Positions 1 through 10,740 of a stretch of DNA of 25,984 nucleotides are shown here, piece by piece. The notes under the pieces are model-generated. The model did no database searches. It saw only the letters and a program-made list of their open reading frames with translations, and was not told the DNA's origin. The number at the start of each line of letters is the position of its first letter. The first letter of the stretch is position 1. Source of the stretch: Chara braunii (lineage: Eukaryota; Streptophyta; Charophyceae; Charales; Characeae); assembly GCA_003427395.1 (NCBI GenBank), contig BFEA01000796.1, positions 97,919 through 123,902 on the forward strand. Reading direction: 5' to 3'. A program made the position numbers and the translations under genes.

Positions 1-394
1 CCCCCCCCCCCAGCATTTACGTGAAAGTCTTTCTTCTCTAACATGTCTGAGTAGCATACCTTAGTTCCTAAGACACCATTGGTCACCCAGTGTCCTTTCT
101 GCATCTGTGACAGGTGACCATATGGCCTCCAGACGCAGACAACATTGTCCTTGTGAGTGTTCCCCTTACAAGCTTTCCAAAAACTTCCACGCCACTTTCC
201 TCCAAGCACCAAGGGAAAGGCCAACCTGGATTGGCTGGCCTCTGCTGCTCTAAATCGACTTTCTCTCCCATCCTCACTTTCTCACCATCCTTGCCCTCTC
301 TCCCTCTTTAAACCACCAGTACATGGTCTGAGGCAACTTGAGAAGAACGAGAGGCTCTCTCCGAACAATCCTGAGGCTTGTGGCAACTGGACTA

Positions 395-485
395 AAATGG
401 CTGGCGGCGCCGCAATGAAAATGAAAACAAAAACACTGCACTGGCGTTCCGGCAAAGCTTGGCGCGAAGCAGAGTCCGCCTCATA
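395..485 (-). repeat. GC-rich dispersed repeat unit, copy 1
   Basis: Read on the minus strand, this stretch has GCCAAGCTTTGCCGGAACGC, a T-rich spacer and then GGCGCCGCCAGCCATTTT. The same order occurs on the plus strand at 22100-22176. The core GGCGCCGCC is nearly self-complementary. It appears to be a small mobile or foldback repeat of unknown family. Confidence 0.5.
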
Positions 486-891
486 CAAAAGAGGCTCGGA
501 TGTACTGCTGGTTTAACTGTCCTCTTGGCTGCGGTGCTGATAAGTAGCACAGCATCAGTTGAGGTAGACGGGACCGTTCTTGCCGCCATGTCTCTTACGA
601 TGTCTGCATTTCTCTGAGCCACTCCCAGCATCTGGCTGCCCGATAAGCACATCCAGATTCCAGATCACTCGACGTTCTGACACCATGCAGGGCATCGCTC
701 TTTGGCAATCTCACAAATATACTGTATTAACTCTAGTTACGGTACACCGACGAAATTGCTACCGGTACCCGCCCCACAGAAGTCTGTACGCTGCACACAT
801 TTCCTCGTCTAGTCTACGGATGGTGCTGAAGGCTACTCACAAACATGCTAGTGACTGTAGTAACTGTACCCATGAAATCACAAACATGCTA

Positions 892-1075
892 GCCGACGTG
901 CGAAGTCTCTTACCTTGTAGACATTCTCTTCTCTTGTCCATGGTTGGTGCAGAAGGCCTCTGTGTGCGCCCGTGAAAGTACTTGCCGACTTGCGAAGCCT
1001 CTACCTTGTAGACATTCTCCTCTCTTGTCCGTGGTTGGCGCTGAAGGCCGCTGTGTGTGTGTCCGTGCAGGCTGA
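892..1075. repeat. Minisatellite, 92-bp unit, 2 copies
   Basis: GCCGACGTGCGAAG at 892 recurs as GCCGACTTGCGAAG at 984. The rest of the unit also matches, including CTTGTAGACATTCTC and GGTTGG(T/C)GC(A/T)GAAGGCC. Confidence 0.8.
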
Positions 1076-1264
1076 GGGTCAAGAGTCACACCACATACAT
1101 TCTGTCCGACTCGGGTTGCCTGTCGAGATGATACCTCGTAAACAATGTAGTCAGATATCACAGTGCACCCACATTGCCAACGCATACGGAGCAACTCCGA
1201 CTCCGCGTCACAGACCTTCCCCTCAATGCTGCTCAGATTTCCTGTACTCCGCTTACCTTGCAGG

Positions 1265-1589
1265 TCAATCGCATACCGGCTGTGCTTCGGGACTACTCGG
1301 GAAGGACGGAATTACCCTAGTGAAGAAGTTGCCAAAGTAATTGTCTGGTTCGGTCACAAATCGCGAAATGATGTCACGTATTGTGACGACACCTGCGAGA
1401 CTACCGTCTTCCTCAGTGACGTACACCCGATGGATATGGTAATCTGCCAAAGTGTGGACCACATTCTTTAGTGTCTCGTCCCGGCCGCAAGTAATGGGCG
1501 GTGTCATGATCACCTTGGACACGCTTCCTTGGTTTTCATGTGGATGCAGACGCTTCACTTTTTCCATCATCTGGCGCACAGAGAGGTCA
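1265..1589 (-). CDS. PV42-like CBS-domain protein, terminal exon
   Basis: This exon encodes the last CBS module and the C-terminus of a protein like plant PV42 / SNF1-related kinase gamma-type regulatory subunits, which sense adenine nucleotides or regulate the SnRK1 kinase. Visible motifs are IMTPPITCGRDETL, YHIHRVYVTEEDGSLAGVV and VTIRDIISRFVTEPDNYFG, followed by a short tail to a TGA at 1265-1267. The acceptor is ...GGGCAG at 1590-1595. The exon begins with one base that completes a Ser codon (AG|T) with the exon at 13956-14122, giving continuous NQ-S-DLSVRQMMEKVK, where the family has a similar helical linker. The ending on FGNFF plus about 18 residues matches the family's usual C-terminus, so this is probably the true end. 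The family call rests on remembered family motifs; the exact cellular role is inferred. Confidence 0.85.
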
Positions 1590-1859
1590 CTGCCCATGAC
1601 AAATCACACCAGCCAACCCACGATCAGCCCCAAGGACACAATATCAAGCCGAGTCGCACACAAATCGGTGATGACCACGTGAGCACAGACGAGAGCTTTC
1701 GATCAATTTCAGAAGTTAATGCACTTTGTTAAAAGCTGTTTGTTTATCCCATGGGACAACATCCGCTGTTAAAAGTTAAAAACTTAAAAGTTCAAAAACT
1801 GGTTAAGCATGGACCCTGAGTAAAGATGACATCATGACACATAAATTGAGAAATGGTCC

Positions 1860-1891
1860 AATTTGGCAATTTGGCAATTTGGCAATTTGGC
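1860..1891. repeat. (AATTTGGC)4 octamer repeat
   Basis: There are four consecutive perfect copies of AATTTGGC. A (CATGCACT)3-like tract follows at about 1954-1979. Confidence 0.9.
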
Positions 1892-1989
1892 ACACGTGCA
1901 GGAGGCATCCCAACCATGTGGGTGAGATTTTTTTTTTAAGGAAAAGTTCATGCATGCACTCATGCACTCATGCACTCATGTGGGTGAGA

Positions 1990-2080
1990 TTTCATAAATG
2001 GCTAACTGAAGCTTTCACACCATCTTACCCATATCTGCATTCTGCATGTGTGTGAAAGCTTCACTTAGCCGTTTATGAAA
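1990..2080. repeat. Foldback (inverted repeat) element
   Basis: The left arm (1990-2020) starts TTTCATAAATGGCTAACTGA and the right arm (2050-2080), read in reverse complement, starts TTTCATAAACGGCTAAGTGA. Both end GCTTTCACAC. The arms are 31 bp long with two mismatches, separated by 29 nt. This is a strong hairpin in DNA or RNA and may be a small MITE-like element. A direct repeat CATGTGGGTGAGATTT occurs at about 1915 and 1977, the second copy overlapping the start of the left arm. Confidence 0.8.
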
Positions 2081-2364
2081 ACAGTAGCACCACACTGACA
2101 GCAAGCACACAGCAGAGAGAGGTATCAGCTGAAAGCCTGAAATAGAAGTCTTTTTCTTTTTCTTTTTTTTTGAAAAAAACAGGGCTTCTCCTATTCCAGC
2201 GAGCATCAGTCCGATTCTTGTTCCACTGGCAAGTCTAGCTACAGAAAAAACTGCAACTTTAACAGACTCCGCATGTTATGGCTCAGGGAACCGTGACAGC
2301 ATTCATTGCTTCCATTCCGTTGGGTTTGTTGCCAGTCGAGGCCGTTGATTAATCAGAGACACCA

Positions 2365-2506
2365 AGGGAAGCGCTGCAAAATCGACCACAACTTAATCCG
2401 TCTGATAAGGGCGGGTGATACTCTGGGTGTCAGGTGAAATAGAAGTTGACGAGGGAACTGCTGCAAACTCAACCACAACTTAATCCGTCTGATGTGGGTG
2501 GGTGAT
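2365..2506. repeat. Tandem duplication, 87-bp period
   Basis: AGGGAAGCGCTGCAAAATCG at 2365 and AGGGAACTGCTGCAAACTCA at 2452 are both followed by ACCACAACTTAATCCGTCTG and a GGGYGGGTGAT segment. The second copy is incomplete. Confidence 0.8.
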
Positions 2507-2964
2507 CGTCTGATTTTATTTTGGTCAAGGATACTCTTGAGGGGGCAGTGGTTCGTACCCACCTCTCGGTTCACGGTGTCAGTCGTGGGGCTGTGGGGCT
2601 GTGGGTTGTAACCTCCCAACTGCCACTGGGGTTAGACTACCAGTACGTCCGAGAAGTACCGTCATGCACGCGCCAGCCGATGCTGCGACGGTTCGTTTCG
2701 AATGAATTCATCCATGTTTCAGCAGGCCCGTTCATCCCAGCGCGTCTCAGAGCGTGCATGGCCGCACTTCGCAAAGTAGTGGCGGTGTAAGGTAGATTAT
2801 CACCTACAGTATCATCAGTCAGGGCTGGTGCCCAACTGCAGCTGAGGATTCTGCCTATTGATGAGTTGGTGAAACTCCGACGAAAAGGTTCATCACAGCC
2901 CCTTTCTTGTCCTTTTCTCCCTTTCTGCCTACTATGGTTCACCGGGCAGTTCTATATTAACGAG

Positions 2965-3060
2965 TGCACTTCACAAAACGACGAAACAAAACGGTGGACA
3001 GGATGAAGCACACTGAAAGCATTCTGTTGCCTTTTCCTGTGCAGTCCTTGCTTGTCTTTC
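2965..3060 (+). repeat. Dispersed repeat family (ATGAAGCAC), copy 1
   Basis: The core ATGAAGCACACTGAAAGCAT at 3003 recurs at 3602 (ATGAAGCACGCTGAAACCAT) and, with a small insertion, at 13444. The flanks also match (GCACTTC(A/G)CAAAA in copies 1 and 3). No coding potential is visible. Confidence 0.6.
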
Positions 3061-3574
3061 CTTACGGCCTCGCTGCACGACTCACCAAACTTGTACCTGG
3101 TGAGTTTACGCTCGTCGCACCAAGCAGTCGCCGAAACCGCTGTCCGTGATGACTCACCTACTTAGCCGCCGTCTGTAACACCCGAACTGTGGTGACATGT
3201 TCCAAAGTGCCACCAAGTTGGCGAGTCGGGCGTCTGTCCAGACCGACAATCTGGATTGTTTTGGACTGTAGTGTTGGGTGAGTTCTCATCACCTGCCCCT
3301 GTCCACACCACTAGATTTTCTTTTTCGAACTTTCTGATGGGAATCATCTACAGATTTACTGCCTCTGATCCATACTTGGTCACAAACGTAGATGTTGAAC
3401 ACTTCTCCACATCAATCACCAAATGTGGGATGTGGGTGGGATGCAAAATTGGTGAGTCCATGGTTTGGGTGAGTGGCGCGGTGACGGCGGCTTTTGGTGA
3501 GGTTTGCGGCTTATCTTCTGCAGGTGAGACCTCACCGCCAGTTTCGAGAACTTTGGCTTTTTTAAAGATCCGCA

Positions 3575-3725
3575 AAACAAACAAAGAAACTAACAGACAG
3601 CATGAAGCACGCTGAAACCATTCTTTCGCCTTTTCCATGTGGAGTTCATTTTTCTTATTTTGGCTTTTTTCACGGTGGCTCTTCTATGTCACATCTTTTA
3701 GCTATCCCTCTACCGTGCCTCTCAC
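3575..3725 (+). repeat. Dispersed repeat family (ATGAAGCAC), copy 2
   Basis: It matches copy 1 around 3602-3640 and copy 3 (13444-13525), including the downstream ATTTTTCT(T/C)ATT and CCTCTCAC(A/G)TAC segments. This suggests a unit of at least 120 bp. Confidence 0.55.
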
Positions 3726-3726
3726 A

Positions 3727-3822
3727 TACAAGGCTTGCCATGCTAACGCAGTTGAGTGCGAGCTGCCGACTACCTACAAGGCTCGCCATGTTAGAGTAGT
3801 TGAGTGCCAGCTTCCCGCATCC
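3727..3822. repeat. Tandem duplication, 48-bp unit
   Basis: TACAAGGCTTGCCATGCTAA at 3727 and TACAAGGCTCGCCATGTTAG at 3775 each continue into GTTGAGTGC(G/C)AGCT. Confidence 0.85.
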
Positions 3823-4146
3823 CCGTGTGTCATAATGGCCCACTTGCACACTGTGAAAAAGAGGCGTAATGAGAGAGAGAGAGGATATAAAGAGAGGAAA
3901 GATGGGAGGAAGATAAAGGCAAAGTTAGGAGTGTGGATGGAGGATGAGAGCATATGACAGGATAAGAGAAGAATCGGAGTTAGGCTCTCTTTGACAACAG
4001 AGAGGGCATGAACGGTAGGGATGAGGCGGGTGATGACACGGAAGTCAACCTAGCTGTGCATTCTAAGCACAACAGTTGCCACAGTGGATGGCATTAAGCA
4101 TGCCCACCAAAGATTCCCGACAAAAGGCATATCGGTTGCTGGCTAA

Positions 4147-6329
4147 TACAAAGAAAGAACAGGCATCACAGAAGGCCATGCATTCATTATAACACCCCTG
4201 GCTGCAAAAAAATGGATGTATGATGTCCAGATGCTGAGGGTGCACAAAGTAATGCAAGAGAAACACAGACCTGAAGAAATCGAAAGATTCGAAACACAAG
4301 TGGTGGTTACCAACCCGAACATACTAGCCAGAATCATAAATAAACTAACAGGGTGGCAGAAGGTCTACACCTCCCTATTGGGCAGAGCGCTAGTACTAAA
4401 TACATCCATCTTTTCTATGGCCTGGTACACAGCTTCCATATGGGATCCTCCCAAACNCTTCNTCTCAACNCTTAAGAAAAAAACAGGGGCTTACCTATGG
4501 ACAGGAGACGCGGCCAAGGACAAATTTATCTCNAAAGTAGCCTGGAAATACATAACCAGACCGGTCAAAAAAGGCGGNCTGGGGCTGATAAACCCAATAA
4601 ACCAATACAAAGCTCTACAAACTAAATGGATAATCAGAATCATCCTACATAAAGAGCTACCATGGCATGATATGGCGNTGTACCAAATCCGAAATCTAGT
4701 GCCTTTCAAAATCGACCCACAAATAGAAGGATACCACTGGTTAATGANTAAGACATGGACTCCAAGAACANAAAACAACAGAGACAACAACAATCAGCAG
4801 ACCAGCAGGGACCCCCCAAGTAAACACTGGAAAACACTCNTCATTCACTGGAGAGAAGCCTTCCNGGAANGAGTTAGAAAGCCAAGAATTAAGGAAGAAG
4901 TGNTAAGGCAACCGCTATTCGGAAATGCACTGATTCTAGATGGAAATGGCAATCCTTNGTCTTTAACAAGCAAGGGCAGAAGATGGAGAAAGTGGGTGGA
5001 AAAAGGAGTCTGGAAAATAGAGCACATCTGGAAAGAAGAGGAGAAGAGATGGATAAAAGCCTCTGAATTAAGNCAACAACTCAAAGGAAGCCATAACTTA
5101 GAGAAAAACCTGGAGGAGATGACAGNCANTATACCGCTAAANTGGATAACACANCTAAAAGGAGAAATCAAATGGAAGTTAGGGGATTGGGCCACGGATA
5201 AAGGACAGGTGATGCCACCAGTAGCTCTCNAATTCGTAAAAAGGGTGAGCAATCAGAGGGATATAGCAGAATTCGCAGTACACGAACTATTGGACAAACA
5301 CAAAACATTAACAAGGGTAGCAGAGGAAAACATAACAACATTGGAATTCAACCTAAATAACATGAGAAAAATAAGAACATGGACGCAAAAGGAAAAAGGA
5401 GCACCATCNGCTAGAGAAACAACCCCCAAGAATACGATACTATTCAGACCAGACAAGGNCATTAGGGACCTAGAAATAGACCCAGTGGAATGGGGATGGC
5501 ACGTCAGATCAGGTAGAGGGAGGGCAAAAAAGATAGTTAACCTGCAAGACTACACAGTGAAAACAGGGTACAGGATAAGGAACAAGACAACANACCCCTG
5601 CTCGGTCATATCAGAAAGATGGATCAAACAGCTAGGGGAGGAACATGGCTGGCCCTCTGGAATCCCATGGGATTACTACAGCAGTGTAAAACCCACTAGA
5701 TTCAGGAGCCTACAATGGCTGATACTTTANTGGGCTGTCCCAGTCAATGAGTGGNTTGATAGACGAAGGAAGGAGGACCAGCGAANGGAACAGTCCGCCC
5801 TCTGCAGAACGTGCGAAGATAGCAAAATAGAATCACTGATTCATTGCTTGATTGAATGTTCTCACGCGAGCAAAATATGGGAAGCAGTCAAATCAGCTTG
5901 GTCCAATATTTCCCCGAATCCATTCCCAATGCAAACTGACTACCTACTTTCAGCTAGAGACCAAGAAGGAAAGATGAAAGAGGAAGAAATGGCCATAGAA
6001 GATCTGATGCGAAGGGCGGCACTATGGACGATTTGGAAATCTAGATGCAAGCACTCAACAACCAGATAACAACAAGAGAAGTGGCCTGGCAGGAGACAAA
6101 AGATATCGTAGAAACTGAAATCAGGGCTCAATGGAAAAGAGAACTAAAGAAGCAAGAAAGGTTAACAGATCCCAAAAGAAGAGAGGCGAGCCAAAAAATA
6201 TTNGAAGAAAAATGGTTGCTAGGCCAAAAGATAGCAAAAACAAATAACTCTTTCATAAAGTTCCAAGATTGGGATAACACAAACCAATTCACAACCACGA
6301 CAGATAGAGAAGGGACACCTTTGACATAA
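4147..6329 (+). pseudogene. LINE ORF2 C-terminal remnant (RT thumb to zinc-binding domain)
   Basis: Residues counted from the ATG at 4216 show the RT thumb (ILARIINKLTGWQKVYTSLL, then GRALVLNTSIFSM) and the KVAWKYITRPVKKG segment followed by LGLINPINQYKALQTKW, typical of plant LINE RTs. After a long linker comes a zinc-binding motif C530-x2-C533 ... H543-C544-x3-C548, as in zf-RVT domains. The frame stops at 6067-6069. Sense-like sequence then continues in another frame from 6045 (NNQITTREVAWQETKDIVE) to 6329, so a one- or two-base indel near 6045-6060 has broken the ORF. Ambiguous bases occur throughout. The polymerase active site is absent, so this copy cannot encode a working RT. Confidence 0.8.
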
Positions 6330-7330
6330 GATCAATATCAAAGAGATTGGTAAGCGAGATTCACTCCAGAAATCTAGGAATAAATGACACACATAGACAG
6401 ACACCTAGAACCCGATAGTCAACCATGAGATCTTAGCAAATATGCAGAGGAAAAGGTAGGGTTATAAAAAAAGGACAGACCATCAACAAAAGCACAGGAC
6501 TCCCACACGACCCCAGAAATAAAACAACTGAAACAGGGAAAGCTAAAACAGATAAAAATTCCAAGATCATCAAACCTACAAATCAGCAGGCAACAGACCA
6601 GTTAGAGGAAACAACCGCTAGGGTNTAGGGTTTAACTAAGACCAAAACCAGCAGGACCCATCTCACAGGTATGTCCTTGGGTTCAGGATAAGGAGATTTT
6701 CCAGTACACAGCCCTAGAGGGAGATAAACTGATAACACTAACCCCCCATACTCCAGTAAGTTCACCAGGACCATACAAGATAGATAATCTAAATCCAAAA
6801 AGCTTAGAAAGCCAATAACATCACCCACCAATCACTCAGTAACACCACAACCAACAGCACAGATTCAACTTAACCAGAACACCTTCCTTGCATCCAGAGC
6901 CAAACCCCTAAGCAATAAAACACATACACGCCCCCCCAGCTCCTTCACACCTCTCCACCTCCCACCCTACCGAAAACTCCACCACCCCCACTTGGCTATC
7001 CCACTCCAACTATGCTCCCCTTTACTCGAAACGTCCTTCCCCCGAGACTATACCTCCCCCATTAGTAGAAAAGGAAGGAAGGTTTAGGGTGTAGCGTCTG
7101 AGGAAAAGCAACTAAATAAATTTAGAAGCCTGAAANGNAGTCTAAGGCTAAAGACTACTACAGCACATAGAAAGCAGGCNTAGGGGCATAGTTAAGGGTG
7201 CAGATGAAGGCTGAACCAGCGCTACCAGCAATCCACACAGATCTGACAGCCATACAGCTGANAGGAAAAGCTAGAGTCAGCCCATACAGGCAAGCCCTCT
7301 GCATCAACAAGACAGGTCCATAAGTCTGAG
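4147..7330 (+). mobile_element. 5'-truncated LINE (non-LTR retrotransposon)
   Basis: The element keeps only the end of the reverse-transcriptase ORF and a long 3' region. The frame opens after a stop at 4144-4146, within the post-catalytic (thumb) part of the RT. The upstream fingers, palm, YADD box and endonuclease are missing, as expected for 5' truncation during target-primed reverse transcription. The 3' region (6330-7330) is AC-rich, without long frames, and has no clear poly(A) tail; its end is estimated from the change in base composition near 7330 and the last N at 7261. Many single Ns fall here and very few elsewhere, which points to a collapsed multicopy element. It lies in an intron, antisense to the PV42-like gene. 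Confidence 0.8.
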
Positions 7331-7976
7331 AGGAGAATAGGCTAACTTAGGCAGGGGTGAAGGGTGGTACATCCTTCCTGCGGGAAGTAATCAATGCTGT
7401 CCTTCGGGCCTCCACACCATGAGGGGGAGGAGCGTGAGTGAGTACTGGTTGTAATATTTTCTGACTTGCCGGTGGAATAGGAACCGGACTGACGCTCCCC
7501 AGAATGGTTACCAAGGCAGCCCCTCGTGAACCAAGAAAGCGACCAAACACGGCTGGGGGGCAGGCCTCAGCACCCACAGATGCATAAACCCTGTGTTGCA
7601 TGCCCATCTCAGTTAGGCATGGCTCAGAACTAAGGAATCCCCACAGTGTGATAAAACAACAATGTGGTGCAGCAGAAGACTGAAAATACACAGATCTGAC
7701 TCATCAGACTCAGGACATGACGCGCACATGCATCATCATGCAGGGAGATGAAAAGGCGGCATAGCACACAGGGACCTCCTTGCCCACACGCATAACGAGA
7801 CAATCCCACAGACAAAGGAGGTGGGGGAATGCTATGAAGGGGAGAAGAAGAAGAGACTGCCACTCAAATGTATCTGCCAAACGATAATAATTTCTCTCGA
7901 TAGTCCCAAAATAGTCTCAGACTCTCAGTTCAAATGGCGTGGTCCAGTCTGGGCATAGCCCAAAATAGTCACTACG
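7331..7976. other. Intronic stretch, nothing recognised
   Basis: Only short overlapping frames are present. The base composition returns from the AC-rich LINE tail to average. I see no repeat, RNA gene or exon here. Confidence 0.4.
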
Positions 7977-8089
<113 letters not shown>

Positions 8090-8518
8090 GAGATGGCGAA
8101 CTTACATCTGAGTCTCTCAGGCTTGCCAGATGCGCAGGCAGCTGATGACCCTCTCTGGATGTGATCAGTTCCAACAGAGTTGTGACTGCCCGCTGCGGCT
8201 GGTCGGGTGATGGGGCACAACCAACAAGGCCCAGTACCTACCTTCTGAGCCACCGTTTGGAGCACGAAAGCGCAAGCCGAGAGGGAGAGAGAGAGAGGCG
8301 GTAGCGACGTCGTTGTTCACGACGAAGCCCAATCGGACCCTTCCTCTGCTCGCCTCCCTCCCTCAAAGCTTTACCGTTGAATTTCAAATTTATGTCGTTG
8401 AAACTTCTAATCGTTCGTCGCCTGCTGTACTATTTCATGTGGAGGGAAAGTGACATGAGTAAAAACAGTCTTTTTTTGGGGGGGGGAGGTGGGGGATACC
8501 CCCCAGACGACCACAATA

Positions 8519-8582
8519 AAATCATTCGGAGTTGCCTGAGGCCGGTCAGTTCAACGACGATATCTCAAGGCCGTCGCCCTTT
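8519..8582 (+). repeat. SINE-like repeat, family S1, copy 1
   Basis: The stretch CAACGACGATATCTCAAGGC and CGTCGCCCTT aligns closely with 24206-24267 (CGATGATGATATCTAAAGGC and CGTTGCCCTT). Both copies also share the preceding ATTC(G/T)G(A)G and CCTG(A/G)GGC segments. This copy lacks a visible tRNA-like head. Confidence 0.55.
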
Positions 8583-8749
8583 CAAGAAAACTTAGAAAAT
8601 AAGTAAAACACTTCAGTCGAGATCTGTCACCGACTTTCGAATCAGAGAGTTTCACGTGAAATGATCGCGGACGGTTTCAGCTATCTGGAATCATGAGGGC
8701 AGCGGGACCCAGAATCACGAGCCCGACACAGGCTTTATTCGAGGGCGGG

Positions 8750-8965
8750 CCTCGTTCCACACCTTGGAAGGCCCCAAGGTCTACGGCTCCAAGGTCTATG
8801 GGCCTCGTTGCATACCACTAGAAACTCACGGGCGGGTTGGTCGGGCACCGTTCTATCTCCCCCAATTCTCCTTCTCGAGCGCGGACCTCGTTCCATGCCA
8901 CTTGAAGCTCGGCAGGGTGGGCGGGCACCGTCCTACCTCCGCCAATTCTCCTTTTCGAGGGCGAT
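8750..8965. repeat. GC-rich tandem repeat, 83-bp unit
   Basis: CCTCGTT starts at 8750, 8803 and 8886. The last two units are 83 bp apart and share GGCGGG, GGGCACCG and CCAATTCTCCTT(C/T)TCGAG. The first is a partial copy. Confidence 0.75.
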
Positions 8966-9146
8966 TAATTTGCCCCCCTTCATCGACGTTCCCAGTGCAT
9001 CACAACCAAATCGCCCCGGTTTCAAGTTACGCGCACTAAGTAATTTCGGAAACATATGGTCCGAGCACACGTCTGTATTTCTACAGTTATCGGTTTGCCA
9101 GCTGAGCTCGTCCCGTTTGGGCCAATTTTCGAGTCACGTACGGGAG

Positions 9147-9295
9147 GTGACTGGAAGATTCTTGAAAACGGCCTCTGGAGGGAACTTGAAGGGGAAGTAT
9201 TGCACCAACGGGCCTAACTACCGTGGTTGACTTGACGATTCTTAAAAACGGCCTCTGGAGGGAAGGGGAAGTATTGCACCAACTGGCCTAGCTCA
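9147..9295. repeat. Tandem duplication, 80-bp period
   Basis: GATTCTTGAAAACGGCCTCT at 9157 recurs as GATTCTTAAAAACGGCCTCT at 9237. Both are followed by GGAGGGAA and GGGGAAGTATTGCACCAAC. Confidence 0.85.
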
Positions 9296-10431
9296 GTAAT
9301 GCTAGGGTATGAGTCAGTCTAATTGGGGGCGCTTGTAGAGTCGCATCCTCAAGTCGTTGAGGACACCATAGCGTGCGCTGTGGCGCGAGCGCTGGGCGCG
9401 TTGCTGAGGCGGGCACATGGTGCTAGGTGCAGGCACAGGGGCCGGCGCATGAGTGCTGCCCATGTGGCGTGGTCTTACCATCTGGATGGGTTGCTTGGTG
9501 ACTTCAGGTGGCTGAGGGGTGTGAGCGCTGGGTGTTTGCGGGCGCGCAAGTGCTTTCACAGCTTAGAAATCCAAGTCGCGCCGGGTAACGCGGTGGGGTC
9601 GGGCAAGGAACGCCCGGAGCGCGATTCCATTAGCACACGAGTCATGGCCTATTATGACCTGTGCGGCACTGTAAGAAACGGAAGAAAAGTAACTTTTAAG
9701 ACTTCTAAACAAAAAATGGCAACGTCACATTTCCCAAGATGGGAAGGAGGCCGACTTTTGAAAGTGCTGCCGTCCGACTAACCCTCCCGTCTCCTCCCCC
9801 CCCTCCCCATCCAGCCAATGCCTAATCAGGACAGAGTGGTACGTGACTGTTGCAAGCTCGCGTACCACCGCGAGGGAGTCCCTTCGTGTGCCTGATGGGA
9901 CTCCCTTCTCTGACGGTTGCCATGCTGAAGCGTGCAGTTCATATATTTTGAGAGAAAAATCAAGTACTCTATGAGGTTGCAATTGAACGGAAAAAAGTAA
10001 GGAGGTCAAAAACATGCCCTTCGAGTACTTGATTTTTCTTAATCTTTTGAAGAGCTGCCAATCAAAATGAGTCTTTCTGTTTTCTTTTATCGCCTCCCAT
10101 TCTTGGGAACTGAAAAGAAAAAGCACAAAAAGTTCAAAAACAAGAAAGAAAAAACACAACTTCAGAAGTTCAGAATATAAATCCATGGCAATGTTGCTGC
10201 CATAGGATTCTTCTGCATCAGTGATCGGACGACTTCCCGCAGATGTCCCGCAGGTGTTTGTCGGACACAGTTCACCTCACTCCTTTGCCAGTGGAACCGT
10301 GCTCGCGGTATTAGCCAAGGACCAGGAAAAAAAAAGAAAAACGAAAAACAAATAGAAAGCCGAAAAAAAAAAAAAAAAAAAAAAAAACGGATGGGCGCTG
10401 GTATGGGGGAAGGGAGAGAGAGAGAGAAGGA

Positions 10432-10467
10432 CTGTCTCTTATACACATCTAGATGTGTATAAGAGAC
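10432..10467. other. Nextera/Tn5 junction adapter (artefact), 3' end clipped
   Basis: The Tn5 mosaic end CTGTCTCTTATACACATCT (10432-10450) is directly followed by its reverse complement AGATGTGTATAAGAGAC (10451-10467), lacking the last two bases. Two abutting mosaic ends are the circularisation junction of Nextera mate-pair libraries, not genomic DNA. The frames crossing it give the telltale YTHLDVYKR peptide. Sequence left and right of this point need not be contiguous in the genome. Confidence 0.97.
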
Positions 10468-10562
10468 CAGACCATCAACAAAAGCACAGGACTCCCACAC
10501 GACCCCAGAAATAAAACAACTGAAACAGGGAAAGCTCATCAAACCTACAAATCAGCAGGCAA
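10468..10562 (+). mobile_element. Fragment of the same LINE 3' region
   Basis: It matches 6476-6593 almost base for base, but lacks 23 nt corresponding to 6545-6567. It starts exactly at the end of the adapter and ends at an N before a long GT repeat. It could be a genuine second copy or a read from another locus pulled in during gap filling. Confidence 0.85.
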
Positions 10563-10563
10563 N

Positions 10564-10627
<64 letters not shown>
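10564..10627. repeat. (GT)n microsatellite
   Basis: About 64 bp of pure TG dinucleotides, directly preceded by an N. Confidence 0.98.
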
Positions 10628-10628
<1 letters not shown>

Positions 10629-10668
10629 TCGAAAAGGAAGGTGGATATGGAGGCCCGCGCAAGAGACA

Positions 10669-10740
10669 GAAGAAGAAAACGAAGAAGAAGAAGAAGAAGA
10701 AGAAGAAGAATCTCTCCTCTCTCTCTCTCCCTCTCTCTCA
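10669..10740. repeat. (GAA)n followed by CT-rich tract
   Basis: An AGA/GAA trinucleotide run to 10710 is followed by TCTC/CTCT-rich sequence to 10740, an abrupt purine-to-pyrimidine switch. Confidence 0.9.

Larger units (their letters stand above)
1..1264. other. 3' flank of the PV42-like gene, no gene seen
   Basis: The window opens with a 12-base C run. Nothing here reads as a convincing exon on either strand; the open frames are short and overlap one another. A GC-rich repeat unit lies at about 395-485 and a two-copy 92-bp minisatellite at 892-1075. Part of this stretch should be the 3' UTR of the minus-strand gene that stops at 1265, but I saw no clear AATAAA signal on that strand close to the stop. 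Confidence 0.5.

Noticed and set aside
9323-9781. 152-residue plus-strand frame and an overlapping Pro-rich minus-strand frame (9314-9559)
   Set aside because: The GC-rich block makes stops rare on both strands. Neither product shows a known motif, splice context or conserved start.
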